Positions 1-5,154 of a DNA stretch of 5,154 nucleotides are shown here, one piece after another (position 1 is the first letter of the stretch; each line of letters starts with the position of its first letter). This stretch comes from Fibrobacteres bacterium CG2_30_45_31 (GTDB lineage: Bacteria > Fibrobacterota > Fibrobacteria > Fibrobacterales > Fibrobacteraceae): NCBI GenBank assembly GCA_001873075.1, contig MNYL01000232.1, positions 1-5,154 of the forward strand, in the 5' to 3' direction. The notes under the pieces were generated by a model, which worked only from the letters and a program-made list of their open reading frames with translations, made no database searches and was not told the DNA's origin. A program made the translations under genes and the position numbers.

Positions 1-728
1 GCCCAAGAATCCTTGGTGTCGGTGATGGCAACCACAGGCATACCTGCACCCACGACCTCCCCTTCTTCTGCAATTTTCAGCGTTATTTCTCCCGAAATGG
101 GAGCGATAATTTTGGTTTCATCCAAGTAGGCATTGACTTCTGCTTCAGCACCTCTCGCCTGCATGACAAGCGCATTGGCGGCGGCTTTGTCTTCTACCCT
201 CGCCCCGGCAAGAGCTTCAGCATACTGAGCTTCCGCTGCATTCGCCGCAGCCGCAGAAGCGCGCATCTGGGTTTCTGCTTCATCCCTTTTCTGCACGGGC
301 ACCACACCTTCATCAAATAATTTCTGAATGCGCCCATAAGTAGTGGCGGCTAATTGAGATCCCTCTTTCGCCCGATCCAGCATCGCTTTCGCTGCGGCAA
401 TCTGCTCGGAACGAGCTCCATTGGCGGCTTTATTAGCCTGTGCCTTTGCCGCATTGAGAGCTCCCTTCGCCTGCATTTTTTTCGCTTCAATCTCAGGGCT
501 TGCAATAGTTGCTATGACAAAACCCTTGGTGACGGAATCTCCTTCACGGACAGCAAGTTCCGAGATCCGCCCCGGCACTTTACCTGCCACCATGACGCGG
601 CGAGCTTCCATTTGGCCTTGGAGATATTCGGTCTCCGGCATGGTTGCAAAATGCTTCAAGGAAAAAAATCCTCCGATCAACAGAGCTATAATAACCAAAA
701 GCGTAATAATCGCCGGAATTTTTTTCAT
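1..728 (-). CDS. HlyD/YbhG-type periplasmic adaptor of a tripartite efflux pump (3' end cut by window edge)
   Basis: Periplasmic adaptor (membrane fusion protein) that should link an inner-membrane exporter to the TolC-family channel encoded just upstream. My translation gives 242 residues, open to the window edge. In order they show a signal anchor (about residues 5-23, after MKKIP), the first half of a lipoyl/barrel domain (about 47-80, with GRISELAVREGDSV), a long Ala-rich coiled-coil hairpin (about 81-200) and the second lipoyl half (about 205-242, with APISGEI and VVAITD). The coiled coil contains GARSEQIAAAKAMLDRA, like the GARxEEI segment of YbhG-type adaptors. The C-terminal beta-barrel and membrane-proximal domains, probably around 80-100 residues, lie beyond base 1. 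The ATG at 728 has a GGAG Shine-Dalgarno 8 nt upstream, inside the last codons of the preceding gene, and the gap to that gene's stop is 2 bp, so the two are co-transcribed. At the hairpin tip the usual RxxxLxxxxxxS/T pattern reads R133, L137, P144. The family call is firm; the exported substrate is unknown. Confidence 0.93.
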   Translation of the reverse strand, partial: MKKIPAIITLLVIIALLIGGFFSLKHFATMPETEYLQGQMEARRVMVAGKVPGRISELAVREGDSVTKGFVIATIASPEIEAKKMQAKGALNAAKAQANKAANGARSEQIAAAKAMLDRAKEGSQLAATTYGRIQKLFDEGVVPVQKRDEAETQMRASAAAANAAEAQYAEALAGARVEDKAAANALVMQARGAEAEVNAYLDETKIIAPISGEITLKIAEEGEVVGAGMPVVAITDTKDSW

Positions 729-730
729 AA

Positions 731-2179
731 TTACTTCTCCAAAATTTCACTGATGCGGTCTACTTCTCCGCTGGTTTCCAAAAGTCCCGCAAGGGCTATC
801 ATCGATTGATAATTCGCCTGCAACATAGCGACCTTCAACCGCGAAAGCGCCAGTTGTGCGTCGACCACATCTAAACTCGTAGCGACACCCGCTTCAAAAG
901 CTTTTTTCTGATCTTCCAAGGATTCATCGGCAAGCTCTTCCGTTTTTTTCAAACTGACTAACCGACCTTGTGCATATTCAAGTTCCCTCCAGCGTTTTTC
1001 TACCAGCAAAGAAATATCTTCTGTGGCTTTATTTTCTAGACTCTGCACTTCTCTTTCTGTCGCTTTCGCTGATGCCACCTTACCTGCAGTTTCTCCGCCA
1101 TGAAAAAGATTCCATTCCATATTCACGCCCACAGCCCACTCCGGCTGGAGAATCGTCAAATCATTTGTATACAATTCTTTTTGTCCAAATAAAGCAATCG
1201 TTGGGAAATAATCCCCTCGAGCTACAGTAACAGCCCTTTCACTGCGTTTTTTCTCCATCCGCAATTGCCGAAGGCCTGGGTGAATTTCCAAAGCCCGCTG
1301 TTTGTAACTTTCCAGCGACCCTTGCGGCGTTACTGATTGAATGGGCGTCACGGTAGAAACCGCGGTATCGCCTCCAATCGTATTCGCCAAAGCGAGTCTC
1401 GACAAAGAAAGATCCCTTTTTGCATTTTCCCATTCGTTTTCCGCTTCGGCAAGGGCGACTTCTGCCCGCAACCGTTCGGCTCTAGATATCTGTCCCCCCG
1501 ACTCCAACTTTTTTGCCTGCTCTACATGCTGTTCTAAAGTGATACGAGTCGTATCCCTCAACGCCGTGAGTTCTTCTGCCAAACGTAAAGTAAAGTAGCG
1601 CGAACATACTTCCATAAGCACCGCATTTTCTTTTGCATCATAGGCGGCTTTTTGGGCATCCACATTCTCCGAAGCGGCTTGGTAAGCGGAGAATATGCGT
1701 CCCCCTGTGAATATGGGCCACACTAAAGAAGCGGTCGCATTGAAAAACAAATCATCCTGGACTTGAATTTCAAATTCATCTTCTGGAAGTTGTGCCGCTA
1801 AAGCCTGTTGTCCCGCCGTAGCAGAAGCATTCGCCACAGAAGAAGCCCCCGCCTCTCCCAAAGTCGGTTGCGTCACCGTATAAACACTAGTGTAAGTGGA
1901 ACCATAATTGCTCCCCAAAATCGCCGTGCGCATAGATCTTAGGTCGATAGTAATAGGCTCATCTATTTTTGTCACCTTTCCCGAAACGGTAAGCTCAGGC
2001 ATAAAACGAGAAAAAGCTTCCGTTTTTTCACTCTCCGTGCGTTCTAACCCCGCTTTATTTGCCTGGATCTGCGGATTGTTCTGCCGCGCACGTTGGATAG
2101 CCTCTTTCAAAGATAATGGATCCGCGCTAGCGACAACCGCCATCCCCAAAAAGAGCACTACTGTGAATCGTTTTTGCAT
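731..2179 (-). CDS. TolC-family outer-membrane efflux protein (complete)
   Basis: Outer-membrane channel of a tripartite exporter, a trimeric beta-barrel with a periplasmic alpha-helical tunnel. The protein is 482 residues, close to the usual family length. A signal peptide covers about residues 1-19 (MQKRF, a hydrophobic core, then VVASA before DPLSL). The two family half-repeats are visible. The first begins LSLKEAIQRARQNNPQI, reaches the strand SLVWPIFTGGRIF and continues through coiled coil to LALANTIGG. The second begins with YKQRALEIHPGLRQL, then YFPTIALFG, MEWNLFHGGETAGK and a final helix with AGVATSLDVVDAQLAL. Between about residues 70 and 147 lies a long Ser/Thr/Ala-rich stretch where the first outer loop is expected, longer than in compact homologues. 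I chose the ATG at 2179 because AAAGGA lies 5 nt upstream. The in-frame ATG at 2185 directly abuts that motif and leaves no spacer. It is the first gene after a terminator and is followed 2 bp later by the adaptor gene, its likely partner. Confidence 0.95.
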   Translation of the reverse strand: MQKRFTVVLFLGMAVVASADPLSLKEAIQRARQNNPQIQANKAGLERTESEKTEAFSRFMPELTVSGKVTKIDEPITIDLRSMRTAILGSNYGSTYTSVYTVTQPTLGEAGASSVANASATAGQQALAAQLPEDEFEIQVQDDLFFNATASLVWPIFTGGRIFSAYQAASENVDAQKAAYDAKENAVLMEVCSRYFTLRLAEELTALRDTTRITLEQHVEQAKKLESGGQISRAERLRAEVALAEAENEWENAKRDLSLSRLALANTIGGDTAVSTVTPIQSVTPQGSLESYKQRALEIHPGLRQLRMEKKRSERAVTVARGDYFPTIALFGQKELYTNDLTILQPEWAVGVNMEWNLFHGGETAGKVASAKATEREVQSLENKATEDISLLVEKRWRELEYAQGRLVSLKKTEELADESLEDQKKAFEAGVATSLDVVDAQLALSRLKVAMLQANYQSMIALAGLLETSGEVDRISEILEK

Positions 2180-2184
2180 AGCCA

Positions 2185-2193
2185 TCCTTTCTT
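2185..2193 (-). promoter_or_regulatory. Ribosome binding site that decides the start of the TolC-family gene
   Basis: On the minus strand AAGAAAGGA precedes TGGCT and then the ATG at 2179, a normal 5-nt spacing. The same motif overlaps the first base of the other in-frame ATG at 2185, so initiation there is unlikely. The alternative start would add only Met-Ala and would not change the signal peptide. Confidence 0.6.
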
Positions 2194-2226
2194 AAGCCCA
2201 TAAAAAGCCCAAAAGAAACTCTTTTA

Positions 2227-2255
2227 ATTTTAGTTTCAAAAAGCGCACTTTTGCA
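2227..2255 (-). promoter_or_regulatory. Weak candidate sigma70-type promoter for the efflux operon
   Basis: On the minus strand TAAAAT (2232-2227) resembles a -10 box. A poor -35 match, TGCAAA (2255-2250), lies 17 nt upstream. Transcription would start near 2220, giving a leader of about 40 nt before the ATG at 2179. The position between an upstream terminator and the first gene of an operon fits a promoter, but the region is AT-rich and such matches arise easily by chance. Read-through from the upstream operon is an alternative source of transcript. Confidence 0.3.
2239..2252. promoter_or_regulatory. Imperfect dyad, possible operator upstream of the efflux operon
   Basis: The plus strand reads AAAAGCGCACTTTT, which matches its own reverse complement at 12 of 14 positions. 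It falls in the spacer and -35 part of the weak promoter candidate, where a repressor site would be expected. An 8-bp tandem direct repeat GCACTTTT (2245-2252 and 2253-2260) overlaps it. No regulator gene is visible in the window. The element is short and AT-flanked, so it may be chance. Confidence 0.25.
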
Positions 2256-2266
2256 CTTTTAAAGAT

Positions 2267-2295
2267 AAAAAAAGGCTTCCCTTCAAAGAAGCCTT
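2267..2295 (-). terminator. Intrinsic terminator ending the TolC-like/VTC/lamin-tail operon
   Basis: On the minus strand AAGGCTTC (2295-2288) and GAAGCCTT (2279-2272) form a perfect 8-bp stem with an 8-nt loop. The run of seven T, positions 2273-2267, overlaps the last two stem bases. The hairpin begins 48 bp after the stop codon of the lamin-tail gene (TAA at 2346-2344). A smaller alternative hairpin (CTTC, loop TTT, GAAG) inside the same sequence competes with the main stem. There is no T-tract on the plus-strand side, so it should act only on leftward transcription. Confidence 0.88.
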
Positions 2296-2343
2296 CGTGA
2301 CTAAAAATTAATGAATAGTCGTTTATCAAGAATAAATGGGCTT

Positions 2344-3897
2344 TTATAGCCTACCAGGAGTCGGATTCGCCGCTATCCATGCACTGGGTTCATAACCAGA
2401 AACGGTAAAATCGGAACGCGTAAGACTTTTACCCTCGCCATCCGCCTCAGAAGGCCAAGCACCACCATCGGAATATAGCAAGGCATCAGACCATTGATAA
2501 TACCATTTAAGGCCATTTATTTCAGAAGTATCCTCTGTGTACTCGATAGGATTCATTACTACAATGGACTCCCCACGATTTGAAAGTTTACCCGAATATT
2601 GAACGATAGGGACCGAAGAAGCTAAACCCACTTGTTCCCGGTACCAGGCGGCATCCAAAGTAACAGTAGCCCCTGTGGTAGCGATATAGTTTGTGGGGAG
2701 TAGTAGTATAATTCCATCAGGGGCCAATGTGATCGTTTTTGAGAAAGTGAGACCAATCCCTTCTACCTTCCAACCGGCAAGTTCGCCATTAATGATTCCT
2801 TGAAGCGTGACACTATTTGTGCTTTTATTGACCAATTCCAAAAATTCAACATCACCATCCGGCGGGTTATAATAAGCTTCGCTGATGTATAATGGTCCCA
2901 TCAAAAGAGAAGCATTTTCAGCATTCTTAGTCACCGTAGCCAAGGCCCCCTGAGCTAAATAACCATCGGAAAGCTCAGTAACGCCCGCTGTTTTTCCTGT
3001 CGGAACAGAAGGATATTCCAAACCAGTTTCTGATCCTGTCAACTCACCAGCCGCATTGACTTCGCGCAAGTAGACATCTTCTCCGCGAGCAGTAAAAAAC
3101 AGGCCATCTGTTACTTCATCGGTGGTAACCACCAAAAAACTACCCGCAGGCACGATAGACCCCTCGGGCAAATAGCGCACACTATCCGTAGCATCCGCGC
3201 GAACCAGCTTCCAACCGCTGATATCTACATTTTCGTTGCCCGCATTGTAAAATTCGATCCAAGCGGTATCGCTATTCCCATAAGGCATTATTTCATTAAT
3301 CCGCACCGCGGGCGTTTTATAAACGGGATCAGTAGCACTACCTGGGTTTCCACCTACTGTCGTGCTTGCAGCCCATGATTCCGCATAAGCAGGGTTTTCA
3401 CCAATAAAGACCAGAGAGCTACCGCCGCCATCCGCTTTTTTCGGCCACGGAGGGTTGTCATCAAAACGACAATCCGCATCGCCCTGACCATTCAATTTCA
3501 CTTCCACAACATCGCCACTGTTCGAAAGGTTACCCACAACAGAGCTTCCTTCTTCTGCAAGCCAAGGGCCAAACAAACGCCCAGTAAAATCCGGATACTT
3601 TGTGCGGAACAGTGTAGTATCATTAGTCACGACGATATATTCACTCGTATCCAAAGGCTCGTCTGGGAAAGCATAATAAACAGCGCCATCTAAACGAAGG
3701 CTCGCTTCCAACATACTGGTAAGGGGCGTTCCCGTCGCTTTGAGTTCAATAAATTCCAGAGAATCCGCACCGTGATACATAATTTCTGTGCATGCCATTT
3801 CGGTATAATCCACACTACGGGTCTTTCCACCTTCATCGCACGCCCACATATTAAGAGCAACGAATGAAGCAAAAACGGCTAGTTCTTTTCTCACCAT
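2344..3897 (-). CDS. Probable lipoprotein with three consecutive lamin-tail-like domains
   Basis: Envelope protein of 517 residues with no enzymatic motif that I recognise. The N-terminus MVRKELAVFASFVALNMWAC looks like a lipoprotein signal, with Cys20 as the modified residue after an imperfect lipobox (M-W-A-C), followed by DEGGK. The mature part contains three tandem lamin-tail (LTD, immunoglobulin-like beta) units, which I assign by pattern. Unit 1 is about residues 34-185 (TEIMYHG, LEFIELKA, SNSGDVVEV, SWAASTTVGGNPGS). Unit 2 is about 197-325 (VRINEIMPYG, AWIEFYNAG, VDISGWKLVR, VPAGSFLVV). Unit 3 is about 336-517 (LYISEAYYNPP, VEFLELVNKS, LSNRGESIVV, GKSLTR, AWIAANPTPGRL). LTDs in bacteria occur on secreted or surface proteins, often with nucleases, CotH-type kinases or adhesion modules; none is fused here. 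The start at 3897 has GGAGG 4 nt upstream. An in-frame TTG at 3918 would overlap the VTC gene and extend the signal sequence. The gene follows VTC by 13 bp and is the last of its operon. The molecular function is unknown. Confidence 0.88.
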   Translation of the reverse strand: MVRKELAVFASFVALNMWACDEGGKTRSVDYTEMACTEIMYHGADSLEFIELKATGTPLTSMLEASLRLDGAVYYAFPDEPLDTSEYIVVTNDTTLFRTKYPDFTGRLFGPWLAEEGSSVVGNLSNSGDVVEVKLNGQGDADCRFDDNPPWPKKADGGGSSLVFIGENPAYAESWAASTTVGGNPGSATDPVYKTPAVRINEIMPYGNSDTAWIEFYNAGNENVDISGWKLVRADATDSVRYLPEGSIVPAGSFLVVTTDEVTDGLFFTARGEDVYLREVNAAGELTGSETGLEYPSVPTGKTAGVTELSDGYLAQGALATVTKNAENASLLMGPLYISEAYYNPPDGDVEFLELVNKSTNSVTLQGIINGELAGWKVEGIGLTFSKTITLAPDGIILLLPTNYIATTGATVTLDAAWYREQVGLASSVPIVQYSGKLSNRGESIVVMNPIEYTEDTSEINGLKWYYQWSDALLYSDGGAWPSEADGEGKSLTRSDFTVSGYEPSAWIAANPTPGRL

Positions 3898-3901
3898 AAG
3901 G

Positions 3902-3906
3902 CCTCC
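3902..3906 (-). promoter_or_regulatory. Ribosome binding site that decides the start of the lamin-tail lipoprotein
   Basis: GGAGG on the minus strand, 4 nt before the ATG at 3897 and just after the VTC stop codon (TGA, 3913-3911). It supports the ATG over the in-frame TTG at 3918, which would put seven extra residues (LVEFGGL, with the TTG read as Met) ahead of the basic n-region of the signal peptide. Confidence 0.65.
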
Positions 3907-3910
3907 AAAC

Positions 3911-4732
3911 TCAACCAAAATTTCCCGCTAATTGTGGGTAAACAGGATCTTTAAAACTTCTCGGATGCGCATAAATTTTTTGCCATTCCACAGCGGCATT
4001 CCCGAATTTAGAAAAACCACTTTGCTTGAGATTGAATTTTTTGATCAAATCAATCATCCAAAAAGGGACTTGCGTGGTGGGGCATTTCAACTCTAAAACA
4101 GCATCACAACCTGGAGCAAAAAAACGGGGTAACCCCGTAGACTCCATATAGGTGGGATTGATCGTATAATCAAATCCCGATTCTTCACGAAACCGCATAC
4201 AGGTGTCAATGGTCACGCGAGAATAATCTTCGTTTAATCCAAACCAAGCGCGCCGCTTATATTGCGTGAGTAACCGAGGATGCGCATTGTGTAAATGCGT
4301 TTTATACAGAAAATCCTTCAAATAAGCTCGATCTTTGTCGTTCTTACATGGCCAGGCTTCTTGTGGGTTTTCCCAAACAAAAAGTGGATTTTCGCCCTTA
4401 ATCGTCGCACGGCTTTTAAAGCAGACATTGCGAATTTTGCGTTTCACTTCAAAGTGGAAAGTTCCCTTTTGATCGGGGTGTTCACCATAAGTACGAACCC
4501 GCATATTAAAGCGATCTAATAAACCCGCTTTTTTCCAATTCAAAAAAGTCCATTTTGGGGAATCCAAATAAAGGTTCGTAATCCAGTAAAATCGACCTGG
4601 AGTTATTTTGGAATAATAATCTTCCTCGCAATAAGGAGCAATAAATTGACCTATCGCATCGGCCCATTCCACAGGAATGTGGTACTTGAGCTCAAATCGC
4701 TCCAATAAACTGAATCCACGAGCGCCACTCAT
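3911..4732 (-). CDS. Polyphosphate polymerase (VTC) domain protein
   Basis: A stand-alone VTC catalytic domain of 273 residues, of the fold that in yeast Vtc4 makes polyphosphate from ATP inside a basic tunnel (CYTH/triphosphate-tunnel superfamily). The family signature is present in order: RFELKY (12-17), NLYLDS (53-58), MRVRTYG (77-83), FEVKRK (94-99), FKSRATI (105-111), QYKRRAW (157-163), SRVTID (171-176), LELK (213-216) and KQSGFSKFG (235-244). These supply the basic residues and acidic metal ligands expected of the tunnel, so the enzyme looks catalytically intact. There is no SPX domain, signal peptide or membrane segment, so it should be cytosolic and would need a partner for any export of product. 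The ATG at 4732 overlaps the upstream stop as ATGA, implying translational coupling, with a GAAGG 9 nt upstream inside the previous gene. Bacterial VTC genes are often near DUF4956 or CotH genes; neither is in the window. The domain call is firm. Polyphosphate as the product is known for the eukaryotic family and inferred here. Confidence 0.93.
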   Translation of the reverse strand: MSGARGFSLLERFELKYHIPVEWADAIGQFIAPYCEEDYYSKITPGRFYWITNLYLDSPKWTFLNWKKAGLLDRFNMRVRTYGEHPDQKGTFHFEVKRKIRNVCFKSRATIKGENPLFVWENPQEAWPCKNDKDRAYLKDFLYKTHLHNAHPRLLTQYKRRAWFGLNEDYSRVTIDTCMRFREESGFDYTINPTYMESTGLPRFFAPGCDAVLELKCPTTQVPFWMIDLIKKFNLKQSGFSKFGNAAVEWQKIYAHPRSFKDPVYPQLAGNFG

Positions 4733-5154
4733 TTTGTAAGGCCTTCTTTCAAATGGTTCGCCACATCTTCGCGAGCAAAAACGCCTATGTAACCTAAAAG
4801 GATAATGTAATCGTTATAGATGTCATTTTCCAACTTTGCCATTTTAAGTTGGCTTTCAAGAGCGCTTTCACGAGCACGTAACAAAAGCAGAGGATCATTG
4901 CCCGCTTTCATGGCAAAGTCCTGGAACAAAGCTCCAGCATCCACTTGACTTACAAAGTTTTTCTGCACTTCACGTTGAGCAATCAAGCCCATGATTTCTT
5001 CACGCAGACGAGCGACTCTTTGTGACATGTCGCGTTTTTCTTCAAGATAATCACGTTCTGCATCAAGTACATCTATCTGACGCTTCATGTTATCGCTGCC
5101 ATCGTTAGAGAATGCAGGAATTTTCACAGAAATAGAGGCATAAAATTTATCAAT
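4729..5154 (-). CDS. TolC-like outer-membrane/coiled-coil protein, C-terminal part (5' end cut by window edge)
   Basis: The reading frame is open to the right edge, giving the last 141 residues of a longer protein. Its start reads FYASISVKIPAFS (residues 4-16), resembling the beta strand and proline turn before the last helical pair in TolC-family proteins. Two long charged helical segments follow (about 22-75 and 92-130), rich in Glu, Arg, Leu and Gln. The second contains DPLLLLRARESALES and ends NDYIILLGYIGV, matching the family's usual final helix pattern (a Leu-rich stretch, an L-x-A-x-x-x-L run, then a hydrophobic end with Gly). The protein ends soon after (NHLKEGLTK). The pattern is weaker than in the complete TolC gene, so a divergent outer-membrane factor is favoured but another envelope coiled-coil protein remains possible. 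A GTG at 5127 is internal and not the true start. The stop overlaps the VTC start (ATGA), placing both in one operon. Confidence 0.65.
   Translation of the reverse strand: MDKFYASISVKIPAFSNDGSDNMKRQIDVLDAERDYLEEKRDMSQRVARLREEIMGLIAQREVQKNFVSQVDAGALFQDFAMKAGNDPLLLLRARESALESQLKMAKLENDIYNDYIILLGYIGVFAREDVANHLKEGLTK

Noticed and set aside
81..480. Ala-codon-rich stretch suggesting a DNA repeat
   Set aside because: The repetition is in the protein (Ala-rich coiled-coil heptads); the DNA shows no exact repeating unit.
354..809. Plus-strand open frame of 151 codons (and a second at 421-753)
   Set aside because: It lies antisense to the adaptor gene and the end of the TolC-family gene, both with clear family motifs. 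Its translation has no recognisable domain and it has no convincing ribosome binding site.
970..1598. Several short open frames on both strands inside the TolC-family gene
   Set aside because: All are short shadows of a gene whose own frame shows both half-repeats of the family. None has independent support.
1908..2195. Plus-strand open frame of 95 codons opposite the TolC signal peptide region
   Set aside because: Antisense shadow of a well-supported gene with no domain pattern. It starts and ends inside the coding and leader sequence of the opposite strand.
3690..3872. Minus-strand 60-codon frame inside the lamin-tail gene
   Set aside because: Out of frame with the supported lipoprotein, with no motif or ribosome binding site.
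3898..3918. TTG at 3918 as the start of the lamin-tail lipoprotein
   Set aside because: It would overlap the end of the VTC gene and lacks a good upstream ribosome binding site. The ATG at 3897 has GGAGG and begins a normal signal peptide.
4295..4519. Plus-strand 74-codon frame opposite the VTC gene
   Set aside because: Antisense to conserved VTC motifs; its translation looks like noise.
5125..5127. GTG at 5127 as the start of the rightmost gene
   Set aside because: The frame stays open to the window edge, and the residues before the GTG (FYASIS) continue a beta-strand pattern of the family. The real start is therefore outside.
1..5154. Mobile elements, tRNAs, CRISPR arrays or attachment sites
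   Set aside because: I saw no transposase motif, terminal inverted repeats, regularly spaced repeats or tRNA cloverleaf in reading both strands.

Overview
All genes in this window lie on the minus strand, so transcription runs from right to left. The window is almost entirely coding. The only intergenic stretch longer than a few bases is about 160 bp (2180-2343), so no gene-free region exceeds 300 bases. I see no tRNA, rRNA, insertion sequence, CRISPR array or phage gene. The organism is a diderm (Gram-negative-type) bacterium, because the window encodes TolC-family outer-membrane efflux proteins, a periplasmic adaptor and a probable lipoprotein. Base composition looks intermediate by eye. 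A VTC-domain protein next to a lamin-tail-domain lipoprotein recalls Fibrobacterota and related groups, but that assignment is an inference at low confidence.

Upstream operon (5154 to about 2265): the 3' end of a TolC-like gene (4729-5154) overlaps the start of a polyphosphate polymerase (VTC) domain gene (3911-4732) by ATGA. After 13 bp comes a probable lipoprotein made of three consecutive lamin-tail-like domains (2344-3897). A strong intrinsic terminator (2267-2295) follows. The tight spacing indicates one transcript whose 5' end lies outside the window.

Downstream operon (about 2220 to 1 and beyond): after a short AT-rich region with a weak promoter candidate and a small dyad comes a complete TolC-family outer-membrane factor gene (731-2179). 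Two bases later begins a HlyD/YbhG-type periplasmic adaptor gene (1-728) that runs off the left edge. Together they form the outer-membrane and periplasmic parts of a tripartite exporter. The inner-membrane pump, an ABC or RND/MFS protein, should be encoded just beyond base 1. The adaptor's similarity to the YbhG group favours an ABC-2 type pump.

The least ordinary part is the TolC-like / VTC / triple lamin-tail cassette. A cytosolic polyphosphate-polymerase fold is co-transcribed with two envelope proteins, which suggests a joint envelope function. What that function is cannot be read from the sequence.
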